From Cytophagaceae bacterium (lineage in GTDB: Bacteria > Bacteroidota > Bacteroidia > Cytophagales > Spirosomataceae), in the NCBI GenBank assembly GCA_005791165.1, contig SXXW01000004.1, positions 1 to 64,000 on the forward strand: 64,000 bases of DNA, written 5' to 3'. The notes beneath the pieces are model-generated. The model was given only the letters and a program-made list of their open reading frames with translations, ran no database searches and was not told the origin of the DNA. How positions within the stretch are numbered: the first letter of the stretch is position 1; the number at the start of each line of letters is the position of its first letter. A program made the translations under genes and the position numbers. Shown here one piece after another: positions 23,892-32,575 of the stretch.

Positions 23892-26800
23892 CTAAAATTT
23901 AACATTCAAATTAAATCCTAAACTTCTAGTCGTTGGCAATCCAGTTGATTCCATACCCACTAAGTTATCTGAAGAATATCCAAATGACTCAGGATCAATA
24001 TTATCCACCCATTTTTTAAGGATTAATACGTTGTTAGCAACAAAACTTAATTTAACCCCCTTAATTGGTGATTTAGGGTTTAAGTGCTTGGTGAAATCGT
24101 ATCCAGCTGTAATTTGACGTAATTTCCAATAACCACCATCATATATAACAGGCTCAATTAATGCTTGGGAACGAACTACTTCCCAGAATGGTTGAACACC
24201 TGCCTTAGCTGTATTTTGTCCACCCTGTGCATTCACTCCGTCCGCCACTACACCACCTTCTCTACCTTCTAAGGTCATTTTATGCAATCCGTGACGTACT
24301 GCATTGAAATTTGTTCCCGAAAGCATCATGTTTCCTAATTTGAAATCAATTAAGGCTGATAATGAAATTCCCTTATAATTAAACGTGTTTGTAATACCAC
24401 CCACATACTTAGGAATAGCACTTCCAAAAGAAATCAAATCAGGAGTTCTTAAAGCGATACCGTTAGCCCCAAAAACTCTTTTCCCATTAGCATCACGTCT
24501 GTATCCAAAGCCATAAATTTGGCCCATTTCTTGGCCTACTACCTGACGTAGTTCACCATTAAACACGTGAGTACCCACTGTAATTCTTTCTCCAGGCTTA
24601 TCGGTCAATAAACTTAATACCTTCGTGGTATTATAAGAACCGTTTAAGGTTAAATCCCATTGGAAATCAGCCGTTTTGATAGGCACCAAATTCAATAACA
24701 TTTCAACTCCTTTGTTCTCACTTTTTCCACTATTGATTAGGGAGTTGGTGAAGCCTGACGCATCGGAAATTTGAGCAGAAACGATTTGGTCGCTGGTCAA
24801 CTTCTGATAGACGGCCATATCTAAGGTTACGCGGCTATTGAACATTTTTAATTCTAAACCGATTTCAGATTCACGCGTTCTCATCGGTTTCAAACCTGCG
24901 TTAGGCACCACGTTTCCTTGTCCACCTCCAACGGGTTGCAAAGCACCAGCAGGATTAGCAAATAAGTTAGGGTTGATACCATAAAACAAATTGTTTGAAT
25001 AAGGAGCCACATCCGTATCTGATCCCACTTCTGCCACAGCAGCTCTTAATTTACCAAAGGTCAACCAAGAAGGCATGTTGTCAAACGCTTGCGAGAATAC
25101 ATAACTACCTGAAACGGAAGGATAGAAAATGCTTCTATTCGCTGGAGAAAGAGTAGAGAACCAGTCGTTACGTGCCGTTACATTTAAAAATAAATAATTT
25201 CTAAATGAGATTTCACCTGATCCATACACTGAATTAACAGATCTTTCACTTAATCCATAAACTGGATCTTTCACCCGACCATTCATGACAGTGTATAAAT
25301 CTCTAACCACGAAATCCACTACTTGCGTACTATTCAAGTCGGAGCGACGATACATTTGATTACCACCGGCAGTTAAATTGAAATCAAAATCACCAAAGGA
25401 CTTAGTAGCTGAAATCAAAATATCGGTATTGGTTTCTCTAAATCTTCTTGATTCTTGTGTAAATGTTCCATTCACAAATCCTGCAGGAGCAGGGCCAATA
25501 GATGCATGTCCAGTAGGGAAGTTGTTATAATCTTGGTCACGAGACCAATAATCTTGACCAACACGACCTTGAACGAATAACCAAGGTAGGATGTTGTATT
25601 TAGCAGATATATTTCCGAAAATACGATCCCTTCTAATGTTTTGAAATTGCTTCTTTAAAGTGAAATAAGGGTTCGTTCTATTTCTAAAACGAGAATACAC
25701 AAACTCATCCCCGTTGGCATCTGTCGCTTTTTGCTCTAACAAATCAAAAGGCATCGAGTTAGCCATGTTATAAACGGCCGTTGGGATCGAGTTATCTTGA
25801 TTCGCAATGTTAGGTGGGTTCTTGTTATACTCATTAGAATAGTTGACATTTCCCGCTACTGAAAGCTTAGATGAAAGATCATAAGCAAATCCTAAATTGA
25901 TCGTTTTTCTATTAAACGTATTGTTTGAAACAATACCATTGTTATCCATATTGGAAATAGACATATTAAATCCTCCTTTATCGCTATTGCTAGCAATACT
26001 TACTGTATTTGTTAAGTTCATTCCTTTTACAAAGAACTTATTAATGCGGTCATAAACAGGCGCATAAGGAACACTAACCCCATCAAATAACACTTGGGTC
26101 ATTCCTGGTTGAAATTTCTCACCAAAAGACCACTGACCTGAAGTCGGGTTAGCCGTTGTAGGGCGCAAACCACTTTCTCCTTGGCCATATTCGTATTGAT
26201 AATCTGTGAAATCCAAAGGTGTTTCATTCGTATAGTTCATATTATATGAAACTCCGATACCATTCGTTTTACCCCTAGATTTAGTTGTAATCATTAAAAC
26301 CCCATCCTTAGCACGAGAACCGTATAAAGCAGCTGCCGTTGCACCTTTCAATACCGTCATTGACTCAATATCATCTGGATTTATACTGGACAAACCATCA
26401 CCTCCATCAGAGGTATTTCCTCCTCCACGAACTCCAATTGAGTTATCTGAAGCATTATTACCTGGATTAGTTCCAAAGTTGGTATTATCGATAGGCACCC
26501 CATTAATAACAATCAAAGGTGAGTTTTGACCGGAAAAAGAAGATTGACCCCTGATACGAATTTTAGACGTACCTGCAGGTCCAGTTCCTAAAGATGAAAT
26601 GTTTACACCGGCAATTTTACCTTGTAAAGCATTCATGAAGTTAGGAGATCTATTCTCTGTAATAGCTTCAGGAGTGATCGTCGTGGTTGCATAACCTAAT
26701 TTTTTCGACTCCTTTTTAATACCCAAAGCAGTAACGACTACTTCATCTAAGGCTGTGGTTTCTTCAGAAAGAGAAACATTAATCACAGACTGAGCACCTA

Positions 26801-27065
26801 CGCTTACTTCTTTTTTCACAAAACCAACAAATGAAAAAACTAAGGTTGCATTAGAGGGTGCATTAATGGAATACTTACCATTTGCATCCGTAGATGTACC
26901 TTGTGAGGTACCTTTTACTGCAACTGAAACACCTGCAATAGCTTCATTTCCTTTTGCAGAACTGACCATTCCAGTAATTCTGGATTGGGCAAAAATCAAA
27001 TTTGGCAACATAATGGCCAAACCTAACAATAGCCTTGTTAGTTTCTTTTTGTAATTTTTTATCAT
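23892..27065 (-). CDS. SusC/RagA-family TonB-linked outer-membrane transporter (second PUL)
   Basis: 1057 residues. Signal peptide (about 1-26, ending I-F-A-Q); carboxypeptidase-D-like regulatory domain (about 28-105, I-T-G-M-V-S ... A-G-V-S-V-A-V-K-G-T and F-S-F-V-G-F); plug with V-V-T-A-L-G-I, L-Q-G-K-I-A-G-V-N-I, R-I-R-G-Q-S-S-F, P-L-I-V-I-N-G-V-P and L-K-G-A-T-A-A-A-L-Y-G-S-R-A-K-D-G-V; then a beta-barrel ending F-N-L-N-V-K-F. It is not a close copy of the first SusC. First gene of the minus-strand operon, divergent from an AraC-type regulator across about 210 bases, so that regulator probably controls it. Confidence 0.97.
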   Translation of the reverse strand: MIKNYKKKLTRLLLGLAIMLPNLIFAQSRITGMVSSAKGNEAIAGVSVAVKGTSQGTSTDANGKYSINAPSNATLVFSFVGFVKKEVSVGAQSVINVSLSEETTALDEVVVTALGIKKESKKLGYATTTITPEAITENRSPNFMNALQGKIAGVNISSLGTGPAGTSKIRIRGQSSFSGQNSPLIVINGVPIDNTNFGTNPGNNASDNSIGVRGGGNTSDGGDGLSSINPDDIESMTVLKGATAAALYGSRAKDGVLMITTKSRGKTNGIGVSYNMNYTNETPLDFTDYQYEYGQGESGLRPTTANPTSGQWSFGEKFQPGMTQVLFDGVSVPYAPVYDRINKFFVKGMNLTNTVSIASNSDKGGFNMSISNMDNNGIVSNNTFNRKTINLGFAYDLSSKLSVAGNVNYSNEYNKNPPNIANQDNSIPTAVYNMANSMPFDLLEQKATDANGDEFVYSRFRNRTNPYFTLKKQFQNIRRDRIFGNISAKYNILPWLFVQGRVGQDYWSRDQDYNNFPTGHASIGPAPAGFVNGTFTQESRRFRETNTDILISATKSFGDFDFNLTAGGNQMYRRSDLNSTQVVDFVVRDLYTVMNGRVKDPVYGLSERSVNSVYGSGEISFRNYLFLNVTARNDWFSTLSPANRSIFYPSVSGSYVFSQAFDNMPSWLTFGKLRAAVAEVGSDTDVAPYSNNLFYGINPNLFANPAGALQPVGGGQGNVVPNAGLKPMRTRESEIGLELKMFNSRVTLDMAVYQKLTSDQIVSAQISDASGFTNSLINSGKSENKGVEMLLNLVPIKTADFQWDLTLNGSYNTTKVLSLLTDKPGERITVGTHVFNGELRQVVGQEMGQIYGFGYRRDANGKRVFGANGIALRTPDLISFGSAIPKYVGGITNTFNYKGISLSALIDFKLGNMMLSGTNFNAVRHGLHKMTLEGREGGVVADGVNAQGGQNTAKAGVQPFWEVVRSQALIEPVIYDGGYWKLRQITAGYDFTKHLNPKSPIKGVKLSFVANNVLILKKWVDNIDPESFGYSSDNLVGMESTGLPTTRSLGFNLNVKF

Positions 27066-27276
27066 AATTGTTTAAGTTTAGAATGCTAATATTCTGAATT
27101 ATCTTGAGAAAAAATTATATATTTCCCCGTTGGCGATTTTTATAATTTTTTTTTATAAATTTTCGGTTGTATTGTGTTATGATTTAATTTGAAGTTATAA
27201 ACTACCTTGTTCTATTAAAATTTTAGACTATTTAGAGCTAGAATTGATTTGCCGAATGCATTGATCTTAATTTAAT
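27066..27276. promoter_or_regulatory. Divergent control region between susC (second PUL) and the AraC-type regulator
   Basis: 211 bases, very AT-rich, without an ORF. Both promoters must lie here, but no exact TAnnTTTG box was found on either strand. A short inverted repeat, AGAAT (27080-27084) and ATTCT (27091-27095), lies just upstream of susC and is a weak candidate operator. Confidence 0.4.
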
Positions 27277-28164
27277 ATGAAAAATTTTGCGTTGACATTT
27301 CCATTTAATGATTGTAGTGCTCACTTCCCTTTTATTGAGCATTTTAGCTTTCAGACCGTTGATTCAAACAAGTCCAACCCGGTCTATTTACCTCAAGGAA
27401 TAGGTATTCGTATGTTCTATTTTAAAGATGGGATTTTCGAAATTAGCGTTGATGGAAATAGGCAAACCATGCTTCCGGGCGACTGCTTAGTTGTATGTCC
27501 TTGGGAAAATGTTGAAATTATTCCCAATCGAATCAGACGTTCATCCTTCTTTCACCTCATTATACGGACTAAATTTTTTGATGCAGATCAAGATTTAGAG
27601 TTTGGATATTGGTCTAAAATTTCCAAATATGACCAAATGGAAATTGGCGAAATTTTCAAAAATTACCATAAATTCAAAATCAATAAATCAGATTTCTTGG
27701 CCAAATTATTTGTACAATTGACCAATGAAATATTTGTGCACGAAATGAGTCAAAATGAAATGGTCATTCATATAATCGACCAAATCATGATTTTGTATGC
27801 ACGCGAAGCTCAAAAGTCTAGTTTAAAAACGTCAGAAAATACAACTGTGAGTCAAATTATTGAACAAAATATAACGAAAGATCCATTGCATCATTGGTCT
27901 GTGCCTGAGATGGCTCAGATAGCCCAACTAGGAATTACGGCATTTAGTGAGCGCATGAAAATGGAAACGGGATTAAGTCCGATCAACTTTTTAATCAAAA
28001 TACGCATTAATATTGCCATGAATTTAATGGCAACTTATAATTATAAAATAGGCGATATTGCCTATGAAACTGGCTTCTATTCTCCACAACACTTTTCGTT
28101 AACGTTTAAAAAAATGACGGGTGTCAGTCCGCACAAATACCGCAAAACCTATTATGAAAAATAA
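27277..28164 (+). CDS. AraC-family transcriptional regulator
   Basis: 295 residues. The N-terminal half is a cupin-like sensing domain (M-L-P-G-D-C-L-V-V-C-P-W). The C-terminal 100 residues form the double helix-turn-helix of AraC proteins: W-S-V-P-E-M-A-Q-I-A-Q-L-G-I-T-A-F-S-E-R-M-K, then the second motif I-G-D-I-A-Y-E-T-G-F-Y-S-P-Q-H-F-S-L-T-F-K-K-M-T-G-V-S-P-H-K-Y-R. It is cytoplasmic. Transcribed away from the second susC and overlapping the carboxylate transporter gene, it most likely responds to a breakdown product of that locus and activates it; the ligand is unknown. Confidence 0.94.
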   Translation: MKNFALTFPFNDCSAHFPFIEHFSFQTVDSNKSNPVYLPQGIGIRMFYFKDGIFEISVDGNRQTMLPGDCLVVCPWENVEIIPNRIRRSSFFHLIIRTKFFDADQDLEFGYWSKISKYDQMEIGEIFKNYHKFKINKSDFLAKLFVQLTNEIFVHEMSQNEMVIHIIDQIMILYAREAQKSSLKTSENTTVSQIIEQNITKDPLHHWSVPEMAQIAQLGITAFSERMKMETGLSPINFLIKIRINIAMNLMATYNYKIGDIAYETGFYSPQHFSLTFKKMTGVSPHKYRKTYYEK

Positions 28165-29209
28165 CTTTAAATTATTATCCATTTCTGGGGCGACCATTAT
28201 ACTCGTCGGACTTATTTTTTCAGATACTCCCTGGGCTGGAATTTTATGGATTATTGGCGTTGCGCTAATTGCCATCTCCACCCATACCAAAGAGTCACTG
28301 AAAGGCTTCTCATTTACCTTATGGATCGTTGCAGCTGTGGTTTTGACACTACAATTCCCTACCCCGTTCGTTGGATATGGAGATATAAAATTTAAAATAT
28401 TGATTATCCCATTGCTCCAATTAATCATGTTTGGGATGGGATCTACCATGCAGATTTCAGATTTCCAAGAAGTTTTGAAGTCTCCAAAAGCTGTGGCTTT
28501 AGGTGTATTTTTCCAATTTTCTATTATGCCACTTGTGGGATGGGGCCTTACAAAAGTCTTTACTTTCCCATCAGAAATATCAGCTGGCATCATTTTAGTA
28601 GGTTGCATGCCTTGCGGATTAGCATCAAACGTCATGTCGTATTTAGCTAAGGCCAATGTAGCTCTTTCACTCACGCTAACGTCCATCGCCACCTTCATTG
28701 CGCCCCTTTTAACTCCCTTGTTGATGAAAAATCTAGCCGGCCAATTAATTGAAATTGATCTAATAGCGATGATTTGGGAAATAAGTAAATTGATCTTAAT
28801 CCCCATTGTTTTAGGGGTTATTTACAACCGAATCATTGGAAATAAATGGGCTTGGTTTCAAGAGCAATTACCGCTCATCTCCATGATCAGTATTGGATTG
28901 ATCATCATTATTATCACCGCTAATGGCAGAGATGCTCTTATTTCAGTTGGTCCACTGCTTGTTTTGGCTTGTTTTTTACATAACATCATCGGCTTTATTT
29001 TAGGATATTGGGGAGGTAGACTCACCAAACTTCCAGAAAAAGATTGTCGAACAATCGCCATTGAAGTAGGATTACAAAATGCAGGCCTTGCCTCTGGCTT
29101 AGCTATGGCGATGGGAAAAGTGGCGACGGTTGGCCTACCTGCAGCTATTTTTGGTCCTGTGATGAACATCAATGGATCCAGCTTGGCCAATTATTGGAAA
29201 AATAAATAA
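28154..29209 (+). CDS. BASS-family (SBF-like) sodium-dependent carboxylate transporter
   Basis: 351 residues from the ATG at 28154, which overlaps the regulator gene by 11 bases; a GTG 33 bases earlier is the alternative. Most of the protein is hydrophobic, with 9 to 10 predicted membrane helices. Family segments include F-G-M-G-S-T-M-Q-I-S-D-F, V-G-C-M-P-C-G-L-A-S-N-V-M-S-Y-L-A and E-V-G-L-Q-N-A-G-L-A-S-G-L-A. BASS proteins (bile acid/pantoate/pyruvate type) move organic anions with sodium. In this context the cargo may be pyruvate or a 2-keto-3-deoxy acid from the locus; this is inference. Probably co-transcribed with the AraC gene. Confidence 0.88.
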   Translation: MKNNFKLLSISGATIILVGLIFSDTPWAGILWIIGVALIAISTHTKESLKGFSFTLWIVAAVVLTLQFPTPFVGYGDIKFKILIIPLLQLIMFGMGSTMQISDFQEVLKSPKAVALGVFFQFSIMPLVGWGLTKVFTFPSEISAGIILVGCMPCGLASNVMSYLAKANVALSLTLTSIATFIAPLLTPLLMKNLAGQLIEIDLIAMIWEISKLILIPIVLGVIYNRIIGNKWAWFQEQLPLISMISIGLIIIIITANGRDALISVGPLLVLACFLHNIIGFILGYWGGRLTKLPEKDCRTIAIEVGLQNAGLASGLAMAMGKVATVGLPAAIFGPVMNINGSSLANYWKNK

Positions 29210-29234
29210 GGATTCATTAGGAATCTTTACATAA

Positions 29235-29272
29235 AAAAAGCCTGTCAACTCATTCGAATGGGCAGGCTTTTT
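29235..29272. terminator. Bidirectional terminator between the transporter and prfC
   Basis: 12-bp arms (29235-29246 and 29261-29272, one G-U pair) with A-rich and T-rich ends around a 14-base loop. It lies between two convergent genes and can serve both. Confidence 0.88.
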
Positions 29273-29286
29273 AATTTAGGTATCCG

Positions 29287-30879
29287 TTAGGCCAATTTAA
29301 ATTCAGAAGTAAAATGGAATTCAATTTCAGGATTATTCGTCTGATTCATACGTAAAATCCAATCTGATTCGGCTAAAAAGACGTAGTTTCCATCTTTGTC
29401 TTGCGCAATGTTTTGCCCTTTTAAACGAACGAATTCTTGTAGTTTTTTGGGGTCCTCGGAGGTAATCCAACAAGCTTTTGTAACCGACATGCCATCAAAG
29501 CGACATTTAGCGCCATATTCGTGTTCGAGACGGTATTGAATTACTTCATATTGAAGTTCACCCACCGTTCCCACAATCTTACGATTTCCTAACTGGGGTT
29601 GTGTGAATAGTTGGGCTACACCCTCATCGGTCAACTGGTCAATGCCCTTTTCCAATTGTTTTGATTTCATCGGATCTAGATTCATTAATTCCTTAAATAT
29701 CTCTGGTGAAAAACTTGGAATTCCTTGGTAATTCAGGATTTCTCCTTCGGTCAAGGTATCGCCAATTTTAAAATTCCCAGTATCGTATAAACCGATTACA
29801 TCGCCAGGAAATCCCTCTTCCACCACCTCTTTATCCTGCGCCATGAAATTATATGGATTGGCAAAGCGCACATTTTTCTTCAATCGAATATGTTGGTAAA
29901 AGGTATTCCGATGAAATACCCCTGAGCAAACGCGTAAAAAAGCAATTCGATCCCTATGCTTAGGATCTAAATTTGCGTGGATTTTAAACACAAAACCTGT
30001 GAATTTTTTCTCTTGAGGTTCTACAATCCGGATATCAGTTCCACGCGCTTGGGTAGACGGAGCAATTTTAGTGAACGTGTCAAGCAATTCTTGGATTCCA
30101 AAATTATTCACCGCGGAACCAAAAAACACAGGAGCTAAATCCCCAGATAGATAATCAGCCCGATCAAAAGGCTCGTAAACCCCTTCGATTAATTCTACAT
30201 CATCACGCAATTGAACCGCATCTCGGTCGCCCACTCGGGTGTCTAACTCGGCCGTAGAAATATCCACAGAAACCACATTCTTTTCAATCTTAGTTTTATT
30301 GGCCGAGAATAAATTTAAAGAACGATCCAATAAATGATAAACCCCTTTGAAATTTTGACCCATATTGATCGGCCATGTCAACGGTCGAACCGATATCCCT
30401 AATTTTTGCTCTAACTCGTCCAATAAATCAAATGGATTTCGACCTTCGCGGTCCATTTTATTGATAAAAATTATCACCGGCGTTTTACGCATGCGACATA
30501 CTTCCATCAATCTTTCCGTTTGTTCCTCTACCCCTTTTACGCAGTCGATCACAAGAATTACTGAGTCCACCGCCGTGAGTGTCCGATAGGTATCCTCTGC
30601 AAAATCCTTGTGACCCGGAGTATCTAAGATATTTATTTTAACCTGATTGTATTCAAAAGTCATGACCGAAGTAGCCACAGAAATACCTCTTTGTCGCTCA
30701 ATTTCCATAAAGTCGGACGTAGCGCCTTTCTTAATTTTATTCGACTTCACCGCTCCAGCCGTTTGAATCGCTCCTCCAAAGAGAAGCAATTTCTCCGTCA
30801 ATGTGGTCTTGCCCGCATCGGGGTGAGAAATAATCCCAAAGGTTCTCCGTTTCGCTATTTCAGTTTCAATCTGACTCAT
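29287..30879 (-). CDS. prfC: Peptide chain release factor 3 (RF3)
   Basis: 530 residues, the usual length. The GTPase domain has the P-loop H-P-D-A-G-K-T-T (about 19-26), the switch segment [20 protein letters not shown] and N-K-M-D-R. RF3-specific sequences follow, including [25 protein letters not shown] and [14 protein letters not shown]3 releases class-I release factors from the ribosome after termination. Single gene facing a terminator; a TATTTTTG promoter box lies 26 bases before the start. Confidence 0.98.
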   Translation of the reverse strand: MSQIETEIAKRRTFGIISHPDAGKTTLTEKLLLFGGAIQTAGAVKSNKIKKGATSDFMEIERQRGISVATSVMTFEYNQVKINILDTPGHKDFAEDTYRTLTAVDSVILVIDCVKGVEEQTERLMEVCRMRKTPVIIFINKMDREGRNPFDLLDELEQKLGISVRPLTWPINMGQNFKGVYHLLDRSLNLFSANKTKIEKNVVSVDISTAELDTRVGDRDAVQLRDDVELIEGVYEPFDRADYLSGDLAPVFFGSAVNNFGIQELLDTFTKIAPSTQARGTDIRIVEPQEKKFTGFVFKIHANLDPKHRDRIAFLRVCSGVFHRNTFYQHIRLKKNVRFANPYNFMAQDKEVVEEGFPGDVIGLYDTGNFKIGDTLTEGEILNYQGIPSFSPEIFKELMNLDPMKSKQLEKGIDQLTDEGVAQLFTQPQLGNRKIVGTVGELQYEVIQYRLEHEYGAKCRFDGMSVTKACWITSEDPKKLQEFVRLKGQNIAQDKDGNYVFLAESDWILRMNQTNNPEIEFHFTSEFKLA

Positions 30880-30905
30880 TCGATATACATTATAAAATCA
30901 AGGTG

Positions 30906-30913
30906 CAAAAATA
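30906..30913 (-). promoter_or_regulatory. Candidate -7 box (TAnnTTTG) of prfC
   Basis: TATTTTTG on the minus strand, 26 bases from the start codon, matches the Bacteroidota -7 consensus. No clear -33 TTTG was found. Confidence 0.45.
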
Positions 30914-31006
30914 CGCCAAAATCCATTGGATTAAAAATGCGAAGCCAACATGTATTTACGCATTTTTTAAAATGAATCAACAAACCGATCATTGAAAATA
31001 TACGTT

Positions 31007-31035
31007 AAAAAAAGAGGCGCAATTTCTTGCGCCTC
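31007..31035 (-). terminator. Terminator of the amino-acid permease gene
   Basis: Perfect 9-bp stem GAGGCGCAA/TTGCGCCTC around a 4-base loop, directly after the permease stop, followed on the minus strand by seven U. Confidence 0.88.
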
Positions 31036-31040
31036 CTATT

Positions 31041-32519
31041 CTAAGATTTCTTGTTCAGATTACTATGCCCTCGACTATATGCGAAGTAAACAATTATACC
31101 TAAAGTACCCCATATCAAAAACGAAAGCTTCGTTTCTGTACGCAAACCCCACATTAAATATAAATTACACAAAATACCAGCGGTCGCAACAAAAGGCAAA
31201 AACTTCACTTTAAATGGACGCTCGATGTTTGGCTCACGAACTCGCAACAACCAAACCGCTCCACATATCATCGCAAAGGCTAGTAGGGTTCCAGAACTAC
31301 ACATTTCGGAAACTTTGTCAATAGGTGTTAACGCAGAAACAACCGACACGATACCACCGACAAAAATAGTCGACTTCCAAGGCGTCTTAAACTTAGGGTG
31401 AATAGCCGCAAATAAACCTTTTGGCAATAATCCGTCCTTAGCCATACCTAAGAAGATACGTGTTTGAGATAACATCATCACAAGCATTACTGAAGTCAGT
31501 CCAGCTGTAGCGGCAATCGTTACAATGTACATCGCGATTGGCAATCCAGCGCCCTCAAAAGCAGAAGCAACCGGTGCTTTTAAATCCAAGGTATCATACT
31601 TAACCATCCCAGTTAATACCAATGAAACCAAAATGTACAACACCGTACAAATCAGTAAAGAGGCAATAATAGCAAACGGAACGTCCTTGGTAGGATTAAT
31701 GGCCTCACCTGCCTGTGTAGACACGGCATCAAAACCAATATAAGCAAAGAAAATAATAGAGGCGGCCGTAACCACTCCGTCAAAACCAAAGTGCGTTGCA
31801 CCCTTAGCATCCACAACTGGATCTGGAATGAAGGGATGCCAATTAGCAGTATCCACGTAAAATGCACCCACAACAATAACAAAAATCACCGCGGCAACTT
31901 TCATAATTACGATCAAGTTATTAGTACTTGCCGCTTCTTTAATTCCTTTCACCAAAACCCAGGTAACCAACCATACAATAATAAAAGCAGGTAAATTAAA
32001 GGCAAAAGCAAATTCTGGAACCGCCTGACCCGCTGCACGCAGTTTTTCAACCTTTTCAGCCGCAGTCACGGGATCATTGGTCAAATAAAGTGGCAAGTTT
32101 ATATTGAAAAGGTGTAAAAGTTTTTCAAAATACCCACTCCAAGCAACGGCTACCGTTGTGGCGCCCATCATGTATTCTAAGATTAAATTCCAACCTATGA
32201 ACCAGGCAAAAAATTCTCCTACCGTACCGTAAGAATATGCATAAGCACTTCCCTCAACAGGTAAAATGGATGCAAATTCAGCATAGCAAAGTGCGGCAAA
32301 TGTACAAGCAGTACCCGCCAAAACAAAGGCTAAAGCTAAGGCAGGACCCGCCCAATCATGCGCGGCAATACCTGTCAATGTAAAAATTCCTCCGCCAATA
32401 ACGGCTCCGATTCCCAAAGATGTTAGCGCCCATTTACCAAGGACACGCTTGAGTTGGCTGTTCTTAACATCCTCAGCGTAGGCCTCTAAAGGCTTTTTTC
32501 TCCAAATACTATTGTTCAT
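31041..32519 (-). CDS. APC-superfamily amino-acid permease (cationic amino-acid transporter type)
   Basis: 492 residues with about 12 to 14 membrane helices. The first helix region has L-G-I-G-A-V-I-G-G-G-I-F-T-L-T-G, the unwound substrate-binding segment of APC transporters. Further on are S-A-Y-A-Y-S-Y-G-T-V-G-E and F-F-A-Y-I-G-F-D-A-V-S-T-Q-A-G-E-A-I-N-P, typical of the bacterial CAT/YfnA group. It should take up amino acids at the inner membrane; substrate preference is not evident. It follows secDF with a hairpin between the two genes and ends at a strong terminator. Confidence 0.92.
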   Translation of the reverse strand: MNNSIWRKKPLEAYAEDVKNSQLKRVLGKWALTSLGIGAVIGGGIFTLTGIAAHDWAGPALALAFVLAGTACTFAALCYAEFASILPVEGSAYAYSYGTVGEFFAWFIGWNLILEYMMGATTVAVAWSGYFEKLLHLFNINLPLYLTNDPVTAAEKVEKLRAAGQAVPEFAFAFNLPAFIIVWLVTWVLVKGIKEAASTNNLIVIMKVAAVIFVIVVGAFYVDTANWHPFIPDPVVDAKGATHFGFDGVVTAASIIFFAYIGFDAVSTQAGEAINPTKDVPFAIIASLLICTVLYILVSLVLTGMVKYDTLDLKAPVASAFEGAGLPIAMYIVTIAATAGLTSVMLVMMLSQTRIFLGMAKDGLLPKGLFAAIHPKFKTPWKSTIFVGGIVSVVSALTPIDKVSEMCSSGTLLAFAMICGAVWLLRVREPNIERPFKVKFLPFVATAGILCNLYLMWGLRTETKLSFLIWGTLGIIVYFAYSRGHSNLNKKS

Positions 32520-32545
32520 ATTATTAAATTAGGTTGATGTAAATA

Positions 32546-32569
32546 CTGGCAATCCTCTCAGATTGCCAG
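32546..32569 (-). terminator. Hairpin between secDF and the permease
   Basis: Perfect 9-bp stem CTGGCAATC/GATTGCCAG with a 6-base loop just after the secDF stop. The following RNA is not U-rich (UAUUUACAUC), so it may be a weak terminator or a processing/stability element. Confidence 0.55.
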
Positions 32570-32575
32570 CATCAT

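Noticed and set aside
27080-27095. AGAAT/ATTCT inverted repeat as an AraC binding site
   Set aside because: The arms are only 5 bases and AT-rich; AraC-type sites are usually direct repeats. Kept only as a weak note in the intergenic entry.
28099-28806. Long minus-strand ORF (235 codons) antisense to the BASS transporter and the end of the AraC gene
   Set aside because: It lies fully opposite well-supported genes, its product has no recognisable domain, and its length follows from codon bias of the sense strand.
29247-29260. CATTCGAATG palindrome as an operator
   Set aside because: It lies in the loop of the bidirectional terminator between convergent genes, where no promoter is expected.
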